A stretch of 56,257 bases of DNA from Rhodocyclaceae bacterium (GTDB taxonomy: Bacteria > Pseudomonadota > Gammaproteobacteria > Burkholderiales > Rhodocyclaceae): NCBI GenBank assembly GCA_016791115.1, contig JAEUNL010000037.1:1-56257 (forward strand). The letters run 5' to 3'. Both the position numbers and the translations under genes were made by a program. Below the pieces are notes generated by a model. That model was given only the letters and a program-made list of their open reading frames with translations, was not told where the DNA came from and ran no database searches. Of the stretch, positions 33,331-45,266 are shown piece after piece (position 1 is the stretch's first letter; every line of letters starts with the position of its first letter).

Positions 33331-34785
33331 TCAGTTGGCCGCGCGGGCGGGCGCCTCGCCTTGCTCGCCGACGCGTACGATCTTCAGGGTGTTTGTGCCG
33401 CCGGATTTGCCGATCGGCTCGCCGATGGTGAGCAGGATCAGGTCGCCCTTGACGACCGCGCCGCTGTCGATCAGCACGCGCTCGGCCTGCAGCAGCAGCT
33501 CGTCGCGGTCGATGTCCTCGTACTGCAGCATCATCAGCGGAAATACGCCGCGGAACAAGGCCGTCTTGTAGCGCGTGCGAATCTCCGGCGTCAGTGCGTA
33601 GATCGGCACGCCGCAATTGAGGCGCGACATCCACAGCGCGGTCGAGCCCGACTGGGTTAGCGAGGCGATGGCCTTCACCTTCAGGTGATAGGCCGTAAAC
33701 AGCGCTGCCATGGCAATCGACTGATCGATGCGCGTGAAAACGCGATCGAGGAAGTCGCGGTCGAGCGTGACCTCGTGGGACTTCTCCGCCTCGAGGCAGA
33801 TGCGCGCCATGGCTTCGACGGTTTGCACCGGGTAGCTGCCGGACGCGGTTTCGGCCGAGAGCATCACCGCGTCGGTGCCGTCGAGTACCGCGTTGGCGAC
33901 GTCCGACACTTCGGCGCGTGTCGGCACAGGGCTGGAGATCATCGACTCCATCATCTGCGTCGCCGTGATGGTAAGACGGTTCAGCTCGCGCGCCATGCGG
34001 ATCATCCGCTTCTGCAGCGCGGGAACCGCGGCGTCGCCGACCTCCACCGCGAGGTCGCCGCGTGCCACCATGATGCCGTCACACGACAGGATGATTTCTT
34101 CTAGCGCCGGAATTGCCTCGGCACGCTCGATCTTGGCGATCAGCAGGGCGTCCGACCCGGCGGCGCGCAGCAACTCGCGCGCCTGACGCATGTCGGCACC
34201 GTTCTTGGGAAAGGAAACGGCCACCAGATCGACCTGCAGCGAGGCGGCGGTGCGGATGTCCTCGATGTCCTTCGGCGTCAGTGCCGGTGCAGACAATCCG
34301 CCGCCCTGGCGGTTGATGCCCTTGTTGTTCGACAGCTCGCCTCCATGGCGTACGGTGCAGGCGATCTCGGTATCGCCCACGTTGTGTACATCGAACACGA
34401 TGCGTCCATCGTCAAGCAGCAGCACGTCGCCGGATTTCACGTCGTTGACCAGCTCCGGGTAGTCGAGGCCGACCGTGTCGGAATTGCCGAGTTTGCACTC
34501 TGTGTCCAGCGTGAAGCGCTGACCGTTCTTCAGCAGCACCTTGCTGCCGGCGAATTTGCCGACGCGGATCTTCGGTCCTTGCAGGTCGGCCATGATGCCG
34601 ACCGTCTTGCCCAGCGCAGCGGTGCATTCGCGCAAGGCTTCGACGCGCTTGCGGTGGTCGTCCGCCGTGCCGTGCGAGAAATTCAGGCGTACGACATTGA
34701 CCCCGGCCTCGATCAGGCGGGTCAGGGTTTCCGGGTCGCTCGACGCGGGGCCCAGTGTGGCAACTATTTTTGTTATTCGCTGCAT
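33331..34785 (-). CDS. pyk: Pyruvate kinase within the Calvin operon
   Basis: The enzyme makes pyruvate and ATP from PEP, the exit from the triose pool to biosynthesis. The 484 residues have the usual A/B/C domains: KIVATLGPASSDPETL, LNFSHGTADDHRKRVE, the catalytic SFPKNGADMRQ and LIAKIERAEAIPAL with the active-site Lys and Glu, MVARGDLAVEVG, and the C-terminal allosteric domain. ATG 34785 (MQRITKIVATLGP) is the family start. It sits between pgk and fba with short gaps (81 and 30 bases), so it is cotranscribed with the Calvin cycle genes. Confidence 0.96.
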   Translation of the reverse strand: MQRITKIVATLGPASSDPETLTRLIEAGVNVVRLNFSHGTADDHRKRVEALRECTAALGKTVGIMADLQGPKIRVGKFAGSKVLLKNGQRFTLDTECKLGNSDTVGLDYPELVNDVKSGDVLLLDDGRIVFDVHNVGDTEIACTVRHGGELSNNKGINRQGGGLSAPALTPKDIEDIRTAASLQVDLVAVSFPKNGADMRQARELLRAAGSDALLIAKIERAEAIPALEEIILSCDGIMVARGDLAVEVGDAAVPALQKRMIRMARELNRLTITATQMMESMISSPVPTRAEVSDVANAVLDGTDAVMLSAETASGSYPVQTVEAMARICLEAEKSHEVTLDRDFLDRVFTRIDQSIAMAALFTAYHLKVKAIASLTQSGSTALWMSRLNCGVPIYALTPEIRTRYKTALFRGVFPLMMLQYEDIDRDELLLQAERVLIDSGAVVKGDLILLTIGEPIGKSGGTNTLKIVRVGEQGEAPARAAN

Positions 34786-34866
34786 GTTCCGGCTTTGACC
34801 TCCGAGTGGTACCGCAGGAATCGGGGTGTGCCGTCCCTCACAGCGGCACACCCGGTGCGATGCGTG

Positions 34867-36033
34867 TTACTTGTCTCGGCTTCTGGATTCGAGAATCTCG
34901 ACGGCCGGCAGGGTCTTGCCTTCGAGGAATTCGAGGAAGGCGCCACCCGCGGTCGAGATGTAGCTGACCCTGGTGCCGAACTTGTTGATCGCTGCGATGG
35001 TGTCGCCGCCGCCGGCGATCGAGAACGCCTTCGAGGACGAGATCGCGTCGGCAACGGTTTTCGTGCCGCCGGCGAATGCATCGAACTCGAACACGCCGAC
35101 CGGGCCGTTCCATACCACCGTGCCTGCGGCCTTGAGCACTTCGGCGAGCTGCGCGGCGGACTGCGGGCCGATGTCGAGGATCATGTCGTCGTCGGCGACG
35201 TCGTCGATCGACTTCACGGTTGCGGCGGCGGTCGCGGAAAATTCCTTCGCGCAGACCACGTCGACCGGCAATGGCACCTTGGTCTTGGCCATCACCTTCT
35301 TCGCCTCGTCGACGAGATCGGCTTCGGCGAGCGACTTGCCGATCTTCTTGCCCGCGGCGAGCAGGAAGGTATTGGCGATACCGCCGCCGACCACCAGTTG
35401 ATCCACCTTGTCGGCGAGACTGGCAAGAATGGTCAGCTTGGTCGACACCTTGGAGCCGGCGACGATGGCCACCAGCGGGCGCGCCGGCTGGTTGAGCGCG
35501 CGGCCGAGGGCGTCGAGTTCGCCGGCGACCAGCGGACCGGCGCAGGCAACCCTGGCGTACTTGCCCATGCCGTAGGTCGTGGCCTCGGCGCGGTGCGCAG
35601 TGCCAAAGGCGTCATGCACCCAGATGTCGCACAGCTTGGCGAGCTTCTGCGACAGTTCATCGGAGGACTTTTTCTCCCCCTTGTTGACGCGGCAGTTCTC
35701 CAGCAGCACGACTTCGCCGGGCTTGACTTCGAAGCCGCCGTCGACCCAGTTCTGCACCAGGCGCACCGGTTTGCCGAGCAGTTCGGCCATGCGCGTGCCG
35801 ATCGGCGCGAGAGAATCTTCCGCCTTGAATTCGCCTTCGGTCGGACGGCCGAGGTGCGAAGTTACCATCACGGCGGCACCCTGCTTGAGTGCGCGCTCAA
35901 TCGCAGGCAAGGAAGCGCGGATGCGCGTGTCGTCGGTGATGTTGCCGGCGTCGTCCTGCGGCACGTTCAGGTCGGCACGGATGAACACGCGCTTGCCGGC
36001 CAGATCGAGGTCGGTCATCTTGAGAAAGTTCAT
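34867..36033 (-). CDS. pgk: Phosphoglycerate kinase (Calvin cycle)
   Basis: The enzyme phosphorylates 3-phosphoglycerate, the product of RuBisCO, with ATP. The 388 residues are a normal bacterial length. Motifs seen are [18 protein letters not shown] at the start, [64 protein letters not shown] and [16 protein letters not shown] in the nucleotide site. I chose ATG 36033 ([14 protein letters not shown]); the upstream in-frame extension is not family-like. It lies 98 bases after gap and 81 before pyk. Confidence 0.97.
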   Translation of the reverse strand: MNFLKMTDLDLAGKRVFIRADLNVPQDDAGNITDDTRIRASLPAIERALKQGAAVMVTSHLGRPTEGEFKAEDSLAPIGTRMAELLGKPVRLVQNWVDGGFEVKPGEVVLLENCRVNKGEKKSSDELSQKLAKLCDIWVHDAFGTAHRAEATTYGMGKYARVACAGPLVAGELDALGRALNQPARPLVAIVAGSKVSTKLTILASLADKVDQLVVGGGIANTFLLAAGKKIGKSLAEADLVDEAKKVMAKTKVPLPVDVVCAKEFSATAAATVKSIDDVADDDMILDIGPQSAAQLAEVLKAAGTVVWNGPVGVFEFDAFAGGTKTVADAISSSKAFSIAGGGDTIAAINKFGTRVSYISTAGGAFLEFLEGKTLPAVEILESRSRDK

Positions 36034-36131
36034 GCTGAGCTCCGGAAACGGGATGAATTGAGGGCTCTGCGGGGACAGGCGCCGGCGCGGCCGAAGCCGC
36101 ACCGGATACGAACGGTGTTCTTCGTCGCCGA

Positions 36132-37142
<1,011 letters not shown>

Positions 37143-37238
37143 TCAAGAAAAACTCTCCCTCTGGTGCCGTTGCGGTCCGCGCAATGGCGAGCCAGTCCCC
37201 AACCCCCGACGCATCGCCGTATCGTGCGGCGATGCGGG

Positions 37239-39263
37239 TTACAACACGCGCTTGACGGTTTCCGCCACGTTGGCGGCGGTGAAACCGAACGCCTTGAACA
37301 GTTCGCCCGCCGGCGCCGACTCACCGAAGCGATCGAGGCCGACAACGGCCCCGTCCAGGCCGACATACTTGTACCAGCCGTCACTGACGCCGGCTTCGAC
37401 CGCCACGCGCGGCACGCCGCGCGGCAGCACCGATTCCCGATAGGCGGCATCCTGGCGGTCGAACACGTTGGTCGAGGGCATCGACACCACGCGCACGTGG
37501 ATGCCGCCCTGGGCGAGCGCCTGTTGCGCGCCCGTTGCGAGGGCAACTTCCGAGCCGGTCGCAATGATGACTGCCTGCGGCTTGCCGGCAGATTCGGACA
37601 GCACGTAGCCGCCGCGACGGATATTCTCGATGGTGACCGCGTCGCGCTTCTGGAACGCCAGGTTCTGACGCGAGAACAGCAGGCTGGACGGACCATCCTT
37701 GCGCTCGATCGCACTGGCCCAGGCAACAGCCGATTCGACCGTGTCGCAAGGGCGCCAGACATCCATGTTCGGGATCATGCGCAGGGTGGCGGTCTGTTCC
37801 ACCGGTTGGTGCGTCGGGCCGTCCTCGCCGAGTCCGATCGAATCGTGGGTGTAGACGAACACCTGGCGGATCTTCATCAGCGCGGCCATGCGCAGCGCGT
37901 TGCGTGCGTATTCCGAGAACATCAGGAAGGTGGCCGAGTAGGGGATCAGGCCGCCGTGCAGCGCAACGCCGTTGCAGATCGCCGACATGCCGAATTCACG
38001 TACGCCGAAGTGGATGTAATTGCCGCCGCCATCCTTGCCCGGCTTGCCGCTCACCGCCTTCGAACCCGACCACAGCGTGAGGTTGGAACCGGCGAGGTCG
38101 GCCGATCCGCCGGCAAGTTCCGGCAGCTTAGGCGCATAGGCCTCGATGCAGTTCTGGCTCGCCTTGCGCGTGGCAATGGTTTCGGCTTTCTCGTTGACCT
38201 TGCTGATCACTGCCTCGGCATGATCGGCCCAACCGGCTGGCAGGTCGCCGTTCATGCGTCGGGTGAACTCGGCCGCCTGTTCCGGATAGTGTCTCGCATA
38301 CTGGTCGAATTTGCGCTGCCACTGCGCTTCGAGGTCCGCACCCTTGCGGCGGCCATCCCAGGCTTCGTAGACTTCCTGCGGAATCTCGAACGGACCGAAA
38401 TTCCAGCCGATGTGCGGACGCGCCGCGGCAATCTCGGCATCGCCGAGCGGCGCGCCGTGCACGTCGTGGCCGCCCTGCTTGTTCGGTGCGCCGAGACCGA
38501 TCACTGTCTTGCAGCAGATCAGCGTCGGTTTGGCGCTCTGCGCCTTGGCGGCATTGATCGCGGCGTGGATGGCCTCCGGGTCATGGCCATTGACGTCCGG
38601 GATCACGTTCCAGCCGTAGGCTTCGAAGCGCTTCGGCGTGTCGTCGGTAAACCAGCCCTCGACGTGGCCGTCGATCGAGATGCCGTTGTCGTCATAGAAA
38701 CAGATCAGCTTGCCCAGACCCCAGGTGCCGGCCAGCGAGCAGGCTTCGTGCGATATGCCTTCCATCAGGCAGCCGTCGCCGAGGAACACGTAGGTGTAAT
38801 GATCGACGATGTCGAACCCGTCGCGGTTGAATTCGGCCGCGAGCATCTTTTCGGCCAGCGCCATGCCGACCGCATTGGTGACGCCCTGACCGAGCGGGCC
38901 GGTGGTGGTCTCGACGCCCGGCGTGTAGCCGTATTCGGGGTGGCCCGGCGTTCTGCTGTGCAACTGGCGGAACTGTTTGAGATCGTCGATCGAGAGATCG
39001 TAGCCGGTCAGGTGCAGCAGGGCGTAGATCAGCATCGAACCGTGGCCGTTGGATAGCACGAAACGGTCTCGATCAGCCCACTTCGGGTTCTTCGGGTTGT
39101 GTCGAAGGTGATGATTCCAAAGAACTTCCGCGATTTCTGCCATGCCCATCGGCGCGCCGGGATGTCCCGAATTCGCCTTCTGCACGGCATCCATGGCTAA
39201 CGCACGGATCGCACTGGTGAGGTTGTTGAACACGGGCTGCTCGAAATCGCTGAATGTAGACAT
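37239..39263 (-). CDS. tkt: Transketolase (Calvin cycle)
   Basis: The thiamine-diphosphate enzyme moves two-carbon units between sugar phosphates to regenerate ribulose 5-phosphate. The 674 residues carry [20 protein letters not shown] at the start, [20 protein letters not shown], the [18 protein letters not shown] metal/TPP motif, the PFEI/KFDQY middle region, and in the Pyr domain [19 protein letters not shown] and [23 protein letters not shown] 39263 has the family start MSTFSDFEQ. It lies 115 bases after prk. Confidence 0.97.
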   Translation of the reverse strand: MSTFSDFEQPVFNNLTSAIRALAMDAVQKANSGHPGAPMGMAEIAEVLWNHHLRHNPKNPKWADRDRFVLSNGHGSMLIYALLHLTGYDLSIDDLKQFRQLHSRTPGHPEYGYTPGVETTTGPLGQGVTNAVGMALAEKMLAAEFNRDGFDIVDHYTYVFLGDGCLMEGISHEACSLAGTWGLGKLICFYDDNGISIDGHVEGWFTDDTPKRFEAYGWNVIPDVNGHDPEAIHAAINAAKAQSAKPTLICCKTVIGLGAPNKQGGHDVHGAPLGDAEIAAARPHIGWNFGPFEIPQEVYEAWDGRRKGADLEAQWQRKFDQYARHYPEQAAEFTRRMNGDLPAGWADHAEAVISKVNEKAETIATRKASQNCIEAYAPKLPELAGGSADLAGSNLTLWSGSKAVSGKPGKDGGGNYIHFGVREFGMSAICNGVALHGGLIPYSATFLMFSEYARNALRMAALMKIRQVFVYTHDSIGLGEDGPTHQPVEQTATLRMIPNMDVWRPCDTVESAVAWASAIERKDGPSSLLFSRQNLAFQKRDAVTIENIRRGGYVLSESAGKPQAVIIATGSEVALATGAQQALAQGGIHVRVVSMPSTNVFDRQDAAYRESVLPRGVPRVAVEAGVSDGWYKYVGLDGAVVGLDRFGESAPAGELFKAFGFTAANVAETVKRVL

Positions 39264-39378
39264 CAAAGGCTCCCAGAAGGCGGGGAGGCAGGTCGGAAAA
39301 CCTGAAATTATCGCCGAATCCGGCCCCCTTGAACAGGATGGACGCGCCCGGCGCACACGTCGTGCGCCAGGCGCGATG

Positions 39379-40260
39379 TCAGGCTGCGCGGTGTTTGCGC
39401 GCGTTCTCGACCAGTCGCAGGATCATCGGCGTGAAGATCAACTGCATCGCGAGGTCCATCTTGCCGCCCGGCACCACGATGGTATTGGGCCGCGACATGA
39501 AGGAATCGTGGATCATCGACAGCAGGTAGGGGAAGTCGATTCCGCGCGGATGGGAGAAGCGGATCACGACCATCGATTCGTCGAGCGCCGGGATCGAACG
39601 CGCGATGAACGGGTTCGAGGTGTCCACCATGGGTACGCGCTGGAAGTTGATGTGTGTGTGCGTGAACTGCGAGCAGATGAAGTTCACGTAATCGGGCATG
39701 CGGCGCAGGATGGTCTCGGTGACTGCTTCGGTCGTGTAGCCGCGCTGGGTCTTGTCGCGGTGCAGCTTCTGGATCCACTCCAGGTTGATGATCGGAACGA
39801 CGCCGATCTTGAGGTCGGCGTGCCGCGCGATGTCGACCTTGTCCGTCTTCACCGCGCCGTGCAGACCTTCGTAGAACAACAGATCGGTGCCGGGCTCGAT
39901 GTCTTCCCAGGGCGTGAAGGTACCCGGCTCCTGCTTGTAGGGCACCGCTTCCTCGTCGTTGTGCAGGTACTTGCGGACCTTGCCGCTGCCGCTTGCGCCG
40001 TACTCTCGAAACAGCGCTTCCAGCTCCTCGAAAAGATTCGACTCGGGGCCGAAGTGGCTGAAGTGATTGTTGCCATCCTTGGCAGCATCGGCCATCGCGA
40101 CCTTCATCGATTTGCGGTCGTACTTGTGGAACGAGTCGCCTTCGACGATTGCAGCGTTGATGTGTTCGCGCCGGAAGATCTGCTGGAAGGTCCGGGTGAC
40201 GGTGCTGGTGCCGGCGCCGGAAGAGCCAGTTATGGCAATGACGGGATGTTTGGCGGACAT
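39379..40260 (-). CDS. cbbP: Phosphoribulokinase (proteobacterial type)
   Basis: The enzyme makes ribulose 1,5-bisphosphate with ATP and, together with RuBisCO, is unique to the Calvin cycle. The 293 residues fit the short proteobacterial class, which is octameric and activated by NADH in known members. The P loop is [11 protein letters not shown] (11-21). The [17 protein letters not shown] block binds substrate, and [12 protein letters not shown] and [13 protein letters not shown] are family signatures. It is 29 bases downstream of fbp. Confidence 0.97.
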   Translation of the reverse strand: MSAKHPVIAITGSSGAGTSTVTRTFQQIFRREHINAAIVEGDSFHKYDRKSMKVAMADAAKDGNNHFSHFGPESNLFEELEALFREYGASGSGKVRKYLHNDEEAVPYKQEPGTFTPWEDIEPGTDLLFYEGLHGAVKTDKVDIARHADLKIGVVPIINLEWIQKLHRDKTQRGYTTEAVTETILRRMPDYVNFICSQFTHTHINFQRVPMVDTSNPFIARSIPALDESMVVIRFSHPRGIDFPYLLSMIHDSFMSRPNTIVVPGGKMDLAMQLIFTPMILRLVENARKHRAA

Positions 40261-40289
40261 GGTGTGGTTCCTTCGATGCGTGAAATTCG

Positions 40290-41375
40290 TTATTGGCCGG
40301 AGAAGAGCGAGCGTACGTTGAACAACGGCGAGCTGAACTCGCGGTCGAGTCCCTGCTCATGCTCGCGGTGGTAGCGCTCGATGCGATCGACCTCGTGCTT
40401 CGAACCCAGGATCAGGGGGATGCGCTGGTGCAGGCTTTCGGGTTTGACGTCCATGATGCGCTGGCGTCCGGTAGTGGCCGCGCCGCCCGCCTGTTCGATG
40501 ATGAAGGCGATCGGGTTTGCCTCGTACATCAGGCGCAGTCGTCCGGGTTTGCTCGGGTCCTTGTTGTCGGTTGGGTACATGAATACGCCACCGCGAGTCA
40601 GGATCCGAAATGCCTCGGCAACCATGGACGCGATCCAGCGCATGTTGAAATCCTTCCCGCGCGGACCGGTCTTGCCCTGCAGGCATTCCTCGACGTAGCG
40701 GCTCACGGGCGGCTCCCAGAAGCGCGAGTTCGAGGCATTGATCGCAAACTCCTTCGTGTCTTCTGGGATGCGCATCTGCGGGTGCGTGAGCATGAAGGCG
40801 CCGATGTCCCGGTCGAGCGTGAATCCATCGACGCCGTGGCCGGTGGTCAGCACCAGCATTGTCGAGGGGCCGTACAGTGCGAAGCCGGCACACACCTGCT
40901 GTGTGCCGGGTTGCAGGAAATCATCGACCGTCACCGCGCCCTTGTGTTCCGGCGCACGCAGCACCGAAAAGATCGAACCGACAGTAAGGTTCACGTCGAT
41001 GTTGGAAGATCCATCGAGCGGGTCGAACACCAGCAGGTACTTGCCCCGCTTGTACTTGCTCGGGATCGGCATGATGTCTTCCATCTCCTCGGACGCCATA
41101 CCCGCGAGGTGGCCGACCCACTCCGTCTCGCTGATGATCGCGTCGTTGCTCATGACGTCGAGCTTCTTCTGCACCTCGCCCTGAACATTGATTGCGTCGT
41201 CGCTCTGGTTGCCGAGTGCCCCCACCAGCGCGCCCTTGTTGACCTGGTTGGCGATGATCTTCATCGCCGTTGTGACGGCGTTGAGCAGGCCGTTGAGGTC
41301 TCCGGTCGAGTGCGCACCGTGCGCCTGTCGTGTCTCGATCAGGTAGCGGGTCAGGGTCTTGAGATGGCCACTCAT
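40290..41375 (-). CDS. fbp: Class I fructose-1,6-bisphosphatase
   Basis: The enzyme removes the 1-phosphate from fructose 1,6-bisphosphate, and in many autotrophs also from sedoheptulose bisphosphate. The 361 residues contain the metal site [14 protein letters not shown], the SEEM-like region [14 protein letters not shown], the substrate lid [18 protein letters not shown], and [20 protein letters not shown]. No separate sedoheptulose bisphosphatase is seen, so a dual role is plausible but not shown. It lies 30 bases after cbbO and 29 before prk. Confidence 0.96.
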   Translation of the reverse strand: MSGHLKTLTRYLIETRQAHGAHSTGDLNGLLNAVTTAMKIIANQVNKGALVGALGNQSDDAINVQGEVQKKLDVMSNDAIISETEWVGHLAGMASEEMEDIMPIPSKYKRGKYLLVFDPLDGSSNIDVNLTVGSIFSVLRAPEHKGAVTVDDFLQPGTQQVCAGFALYGPSTMLVLTTGHGVDGFTLDRDIGAFMLTHPQMRIPEDTKEFAINASNSRFWEPPVSRYVEECLQGKTGPRGKDFNMRWIASMVAEAFRILTRGGVFMYPTDNKDPSKPGRLRLMYEANPIAFIIEQAGGAATTGRQRIMDVKPESLHQRIPLILGSKHEVDRIERYHREHEQGLDREFSSPLFNVRSLFSGQ

Positions 41376-41406
41376 GTCGTTCTCCCTTTTGTAATGGTGT
41401 CGGATG

Positions 41407-43716
41407 TCAGCGCGTCAGGCCCATGTAGAGCAGCGGCAGGCGTTCCGGCAGCCGCTCCACGTGATCGAGAACCAGATAGCGATTGGCGCCGAATATGCGC
41501 GAAACGTACTGGTCGGCCTGCGGATCGAGGTTCAGGCAGAAGGTCGAAACGCCGCTGCGCGAGGCATCCTCGATCGCCTTCTTGGCGTCCAGGCGCAGGT
41601 ACTGCGGGTCGCGCACGTCGATGTCTGCCGGTTCGCCGTCGGTGAGCACTAGCAGCAATTTCTTTTGCTGCGGACAGCGCCTGAGCAGACGCGTCGCGTG
41701 CCTGATCGCGGTACCCATGCGGGTGGATTTGCCGCTTTCCATGGCGGCGAGCCGTCCGCGTGGCAGCTCGCCGTAGTCCTCGTCAAAATCCTTGAAGCGG
41801 AAATACTCGATTTCGTGACGGCCATCCGAGGCAAATCCATGCAGGGCGAACGGATCGCCGATCCTGCTCATGGCGTCCGCGAGCAGGGCGGTGGCCTCGC
41901 GCGCGAGCTGCAGCACCGTCCTGTCACTTCCTGCCACCGCGTCATTGGTCGATTCCGAAAGGTCGATCAGCAGCAGCACGGCAATGTCGCGCACCTTGCG
42001 CACGTGGCGGATGTTGATGCGCGGATCGGGCATCTGGCCGCTCTTGAGGTCGATCATCGCGCGCACTGCCGCATTGAGATCGATCTCGTCGCCGTCTTCC
42101 TGCTTGCGCAGGCGCTGCATGCCCTGCGGCTGCAGGGCCTCGATGAGGAATTTCAGGCGTGACACCAGCGGCTTGTGGCGCGCGACGATGGCCTCGATTT
42201 CCGCCGGATCAGCCGGTGCGACGCGCTTCTCGAGCAGGGTGCACCAGTTCGGTCGCTCGAGCTGGATCTGGTAGTCCCACTCCGGATAGTGATGCGGTTC
42301 GGGCGCCGGCTCGCGACCTTCACGCGCGTTCCACGTCGTACCGTCGTCGTCGTAGAGTTCGGTGCCGAGTATCCAGATTTCCTGGGCGTCATCACCGGCC
42401 GTTTCGACGTCGACTTCGTTGATGAACTCCATCAGGTCGACGTGTTTGACCACCTGTTGTTCCTGCCAGGGCACGGCCGCGCCGAAGTCGGCGACTTCGG
42501 CGAATTCCCAGATGAAACGGTTGTCGTCACGATAGGGGGCGGCAAGCACGTCGCGGCGAGGATGGTAGGCGAGCCCCAGGCGCGACAGATCGTGTGCCAG
42601 CGCGACGCCGATGTCCCACGACAGCGCGTTGTTGTCGAGCCCGTCGCTGCGCCCCGCGAACAGCAGCCGCGCCTTTGCGATCAGGGGTGCCGCATCGACG
42701 TATTCGGAGTCGAGCAGTGCCCGCGCGATGCGGTCGAGCCAGTCGCCGATCGACGCTGAACAATCCGGCGTTGCGACATGCAGCTTGCGCCACAGCGGGC
42801 CAAGCCCCGGGAAAGCGCGGATCGCAAGCTGCTCGACGCGCGCATCTTCGATCACTGCGATCAATGCCATCTGGAGCGGGTTGAGGGCTTCCGCCGAAAG
42901 CGTCTGGCGGGTGTACGCCAGATGCGCCGCCGCATGCGCTGCGGCAGCACGGTAGAGCTCGAGACCGCTTATGCCGCGCCAGTCGTCGTAGGCATCCGCG
43001 AGGTGGACGGTCCATTTCTCGATGAAAGGGCGCCCGCCGTCCCGCGCTTCGTAGTCGGTGGATGTGGGACGCATGAATATGTCGCGCCCCCACAACGCGC
43101 GGAGGTACATGCCGATGCGGCGCTGGACGTCGACGAACAGCGTTCCCTTGCGTTCCTGCTGCAGCACCGATTGCGAATCCGGGCTGGTCAATGAGAAGTA
43201 GCGCTCCTGCGCCGCGAAATCGACGCGATGCGCCTGTGCGCCCCACAGCGCCCAGCGGCGCAAACCGCCCAGCGTCAATTGGCCGAGCAGGGGTTCGATC
43301 TGTTCCAGCATCGGGCGCATGCCGCGCGGCGCTTGCGCCAGCAATTGGCCGAGGAAAGACAGGTAGGCGCGAAATAATTCGGCATCGCCGAGCCGCCGCG
43401 CCGCGACGGGTGCCGTCGCCAGCATCAGCGCAATGACTGCGCCGCTGGTTTTCGACGCCATCGCGAGCGCGCTTTGCACGAGATCGGCCAGCACGTCCTC
43501 GCCGACCTCGCGTGCCACGGCTGGGGCTTCCTGGATGAAATTCGCCACCGGCTCGCTGCCGCGGCCCAGTGTGTGCAGGGCCTGCGCGCCGCGTAGATAG
43601 TTCGCGAGCCCCGCCCGCGACAGAACGCGCGACGCCTCGGTCCAGGACGCGCGCAACACTTCGCCGGCGTGCGGGCCGAGGTCGTCGAGCAGATCCGGAT
43701 AGTCGCCGAGATCCAT
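41407..43716 (-). CDS. cbbO: RuBisCO activase accessory protein CbbO (VWA domain)
   Basis: CbbO is the adaptor of the CbbQ/CbbO activase, which remodels inhibited RuBisCO. The 769 residues have a long helical N-terminal part (about 1-480) that should contact RuBisCO and CbbQ, and a C-terminal von Willebrand A domain (about 575-769). The MIDAS motif is intact: DLSES starts at D585, and [11 protein letters not shown] follows. The form IA CbbO of Acidithiobacillus and Halothiobacillus is the model. Spacing is 77 bases after cbbQ and 31 before fbp. Confidence 0.95.
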   Translation of the reverse strand: MDLGDYPDLLDDLGPHAGEVLRASWTEASRVLSRAGLANYLRGAQALHTLGRGSEPVANFIQEAPAVAREVGEDVLADLVQSALAMASKTSGAVIALMLATAPVAARRLGDAELFRAYLSFLGQLLAQAPRGMRPMLEQIEPLLGQLTLGGLRRWALWGAQAHRVDFAAQERYFSLTSPDSQSVLQQERKGTLFVDVQRRIGMYLRALWGRDIFMRPTSTDYEARDGGRPFIEKWTVHLADAYDDWRGISGLELYRAAAAHAAAHLAYTRQTLSAEALNPLQMALIAVIEDARVEQLAIRAFPGLGPLWRKLHVATPDCSASIGDWLDRIARALLDSEYVDAAPLIAKARLLFAGRSDGLDNNALSWDIGVALAHDLSRLGLAYHPRRDVLAAPYRDDNRFIWEFAEVADFGAAVPWQEQQVVKHVDLMEFINEVDVETAGDDAQEIWILGTELYDDDGTTWNAREGREPAPEPHHYPEWDYQIQLERPNWCTLLEKRVAPADPAEIEAIVARHKPLVSRLKFLIEALQPQGMQRLRKQEDGDEIDLNAAVRAMIDLKSGQMPDPRINIRHVRKVRDIAVLLLIDLSESTNDAVAGSDRTVLQLAREATALLADAMSRIGDPFALHGFASDGRHEIEYFRFKDFDEDYGELPRGRLAAMESGKSTRMGTAIRHATRLLRRCPQQKKLLLVLTDGEPADIDVRDPQYLRLDAKKAIEDASRSGVSTFCLNLDPQADQYVSRIFGANRYLVLDHVERLPERLPLLYMGLTR

Positions 43717-43793
43717 GGGTTCAGTCGGCGGCTGGCAGCGCGCGACAGTGAGCCGCTTTCCGGTGACGAGGATTCATTCGGTCCGCCGACGCA

Positions 43794-44618
43794 TCAGAAA
43801 TACGTCGTCACGGCGGCGTCGAGCGCGTCGCGCATGTCGGGGTCGTCGGTGATCGGGCGCACCAGCGCCACGCGGCACGCGGTTACCGGGGAGACATCGC
43901 GTGCTATCAGGTTGCCGGCATGGATCAACATGCGCGTCGAGGTGCCCTCGTCGAGACCGTGTCCCTTGAGGTTGCGTGCGCGCTCTGCGATCGACACCAG
44001 CTTGTCGGCAATTTCGCCGGATACGCCAGCCTCGTGTGCGACGATGCGGCATTCGACCGCGTGTTCCGGATAGCCGAAATCGAGGGCGGCGAAGCGCTGC
44101 TTGGTCGACTGCTTGAGATCCTTGAGCAGCGACTGGTAACCGGGGTTGTAGGAAATGACCAACTGGAAATCGGCATGCGCCTGGACCAATTCACCCTTCT
44201 TCTCGAGCGGCAGCACGCGACGCGTGTCGGTGAGGGGGTGTATCACCACCGTCGTATCCTGCCGCGCTTCGACGACTTCATCGAGGTAGCAGATCGCGCC
44301 GTGACGTGCGGCCAGGGCGAGCGGTCCGTCCTGCCAGCGCGTCCCGCCGGCATCGAGTAGAAAGCGGCCGACCAGGTCGGACGCCGTCATGTCCTCGTTG
44401 CAGGCCACGGTGATGAGCGGCTTGCCAAGACGCCAGGCCATGTGTTCGATGAAGCGCGTCTTGCCGCAGCCGGTCGGGCCCTTCAGCATCATCGGCATGC
44501 GGGCGGCGTAGGCGGCCTCGAAAAGTGCGATTTCGTCGGCAACCGGCAGGTAGTAGGGCTCGCGGGTGATGCGATATTGCGCGAGTGTCCCGGATGGGTC
44601 GACATCGGCCATGTGCAT
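43794..44618 (-). CDS. cbbQ: RuBisCO activase AAA+ subunit CbbQ
   Basis: CbbQ is the MoxR-type AAA+ ATPase of the Q2O activase. The 274 residues carry Walker [10 protein letters not shown] (47-55), Walker [11 protein letters not shown], and the sensor region [21 protein letters not shown] chose ATG 44618 ([12 protein letters not shown]); the Met two codons later is equally possible, and in-frame sequence before it (to 44738) runs through the terminator region and is not coding. It follows cbbS by 180 bases, which include a strong hairpin, and precedes cbbO by 77. Confidence 0.95.
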   Translation of the reverse strand: MHMADVDPSGTLAQYRITREPYYLPVADEIALFEAAYAARMPMMLKGPTGCGKTRFIEHMAWRLGKPLITVACNEDMTASDLVGRFLLDAGGTRWQDGPLALAARHGAICYLDEVVEARQDTTVVIHPLTDTRRVLPLEKKGELVQAHADFQLVISYNPGYQSLLKDLKQSTKQRFAALDFGYPEHAVECRIVAHEAGVSGEIADKLVSIAERARNLKGHGLDEGTSTRMLIHAGNLIARDVSPVTACRVALVRPITDDPDMRDALDAAVTTYF

Positions 44619-44674
44619 GGAGTGCTCCGCGAAGTGTTGCAGCGCCGTGATGCGAGTCTGCCGACCGGATCCCG

Positions 44675-44706
44675 GGAAAAAAGTCCCACCCCTTTCGGGG
44701 CGGGGC
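44675..44706 (-). terminator. Intra-operon terminator/attenuator between cbbS and cbbQ
   Basis: On the minus strand CCCCGCCCC pairs with GGGGTGGG around a GAAA tetraloop (one G-U pair), directly followed by ACTTTTTT. It is as strong as any terminator in this window, yet cbbQ begins only 57 bases later on the same strand. It probably lets most transcripts stop after cbbLS. Confidence 0.8.
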
Positions 44707-44798
44707 CAAGGATGGCAATCGGGCCTTGCGGCCCTCAAGCCAGAGGGATCGGCAGACGCACGGCGTGCGTCGGTATTCGAATGCGGTCCGGCGGCGGG

Positions 44799-45155
44799 TT
44801 AGACCGTCTTGCCGCGGTAGATCACCATCGATGCGCCCTGGCTTTGCTTGAAATTGTCATAGCCAACCAGGCGTACGTGATGATCGGGGTTTGCCTTGTG
44901 ACAGGCCTCCGCTTCGGCAAGGATGCGACTGACGTCGCTTTCGCCGAACATCGGGAGCTTCCACATGTACCAGAAATGGTCGAACGCATTCTCCGGTTCG
45001 GTATGTTCGACTGCGGGGTTCCAGCCCTTCTTCACGATGTATTCCACCTGTGCGCGGATCTGCTCGGTGCTCATCGCGGGCAGGTAGGAGAAGGTTTCGA
45101 ACTTGCGGCTGGCCGGATCGGACAGTCGCGAATGGTAGTCCTGCATTTCGCTCAT
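44799..45155 (-). CDS. cbbS: RuBisCO small subunit (form I)
   Basis: This 118-residue small subunit joins eight large subunits in the L8S8 form I enzyme. The sequence has the family pattern [54 protein letters not shown] and [19 protein letters not shown]. Its length suits the form IA group linked with CbbQ/O. It follows cbbL by 111 bases and is followed by a strong terminator-like hairpin. No carboxysome gene is present nearby. Confidence 0.97.
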   Translation of the reverse strand: MSEMQDYHSRLSDPASRKFETFSYLPAMSTEQIRAQVEYIVKKGWNPAVEHTEPENAFDHFWYMWKLPMFGESDVSRILAEAEACHKANPDHHVRLVGYDNFKQSQGASMVIYRGKTV

Positions 45156-45266
45156 GGCAATTCCTCGAAGTCGATTTCTGAAGGCGGACGAGAGACCCTA
45201 CCTCGTCGTCCGCCTGTTTTTCCCGTGACTCGTAAAGCTTGAATCCTGAAACACCTTGCCGGACGA

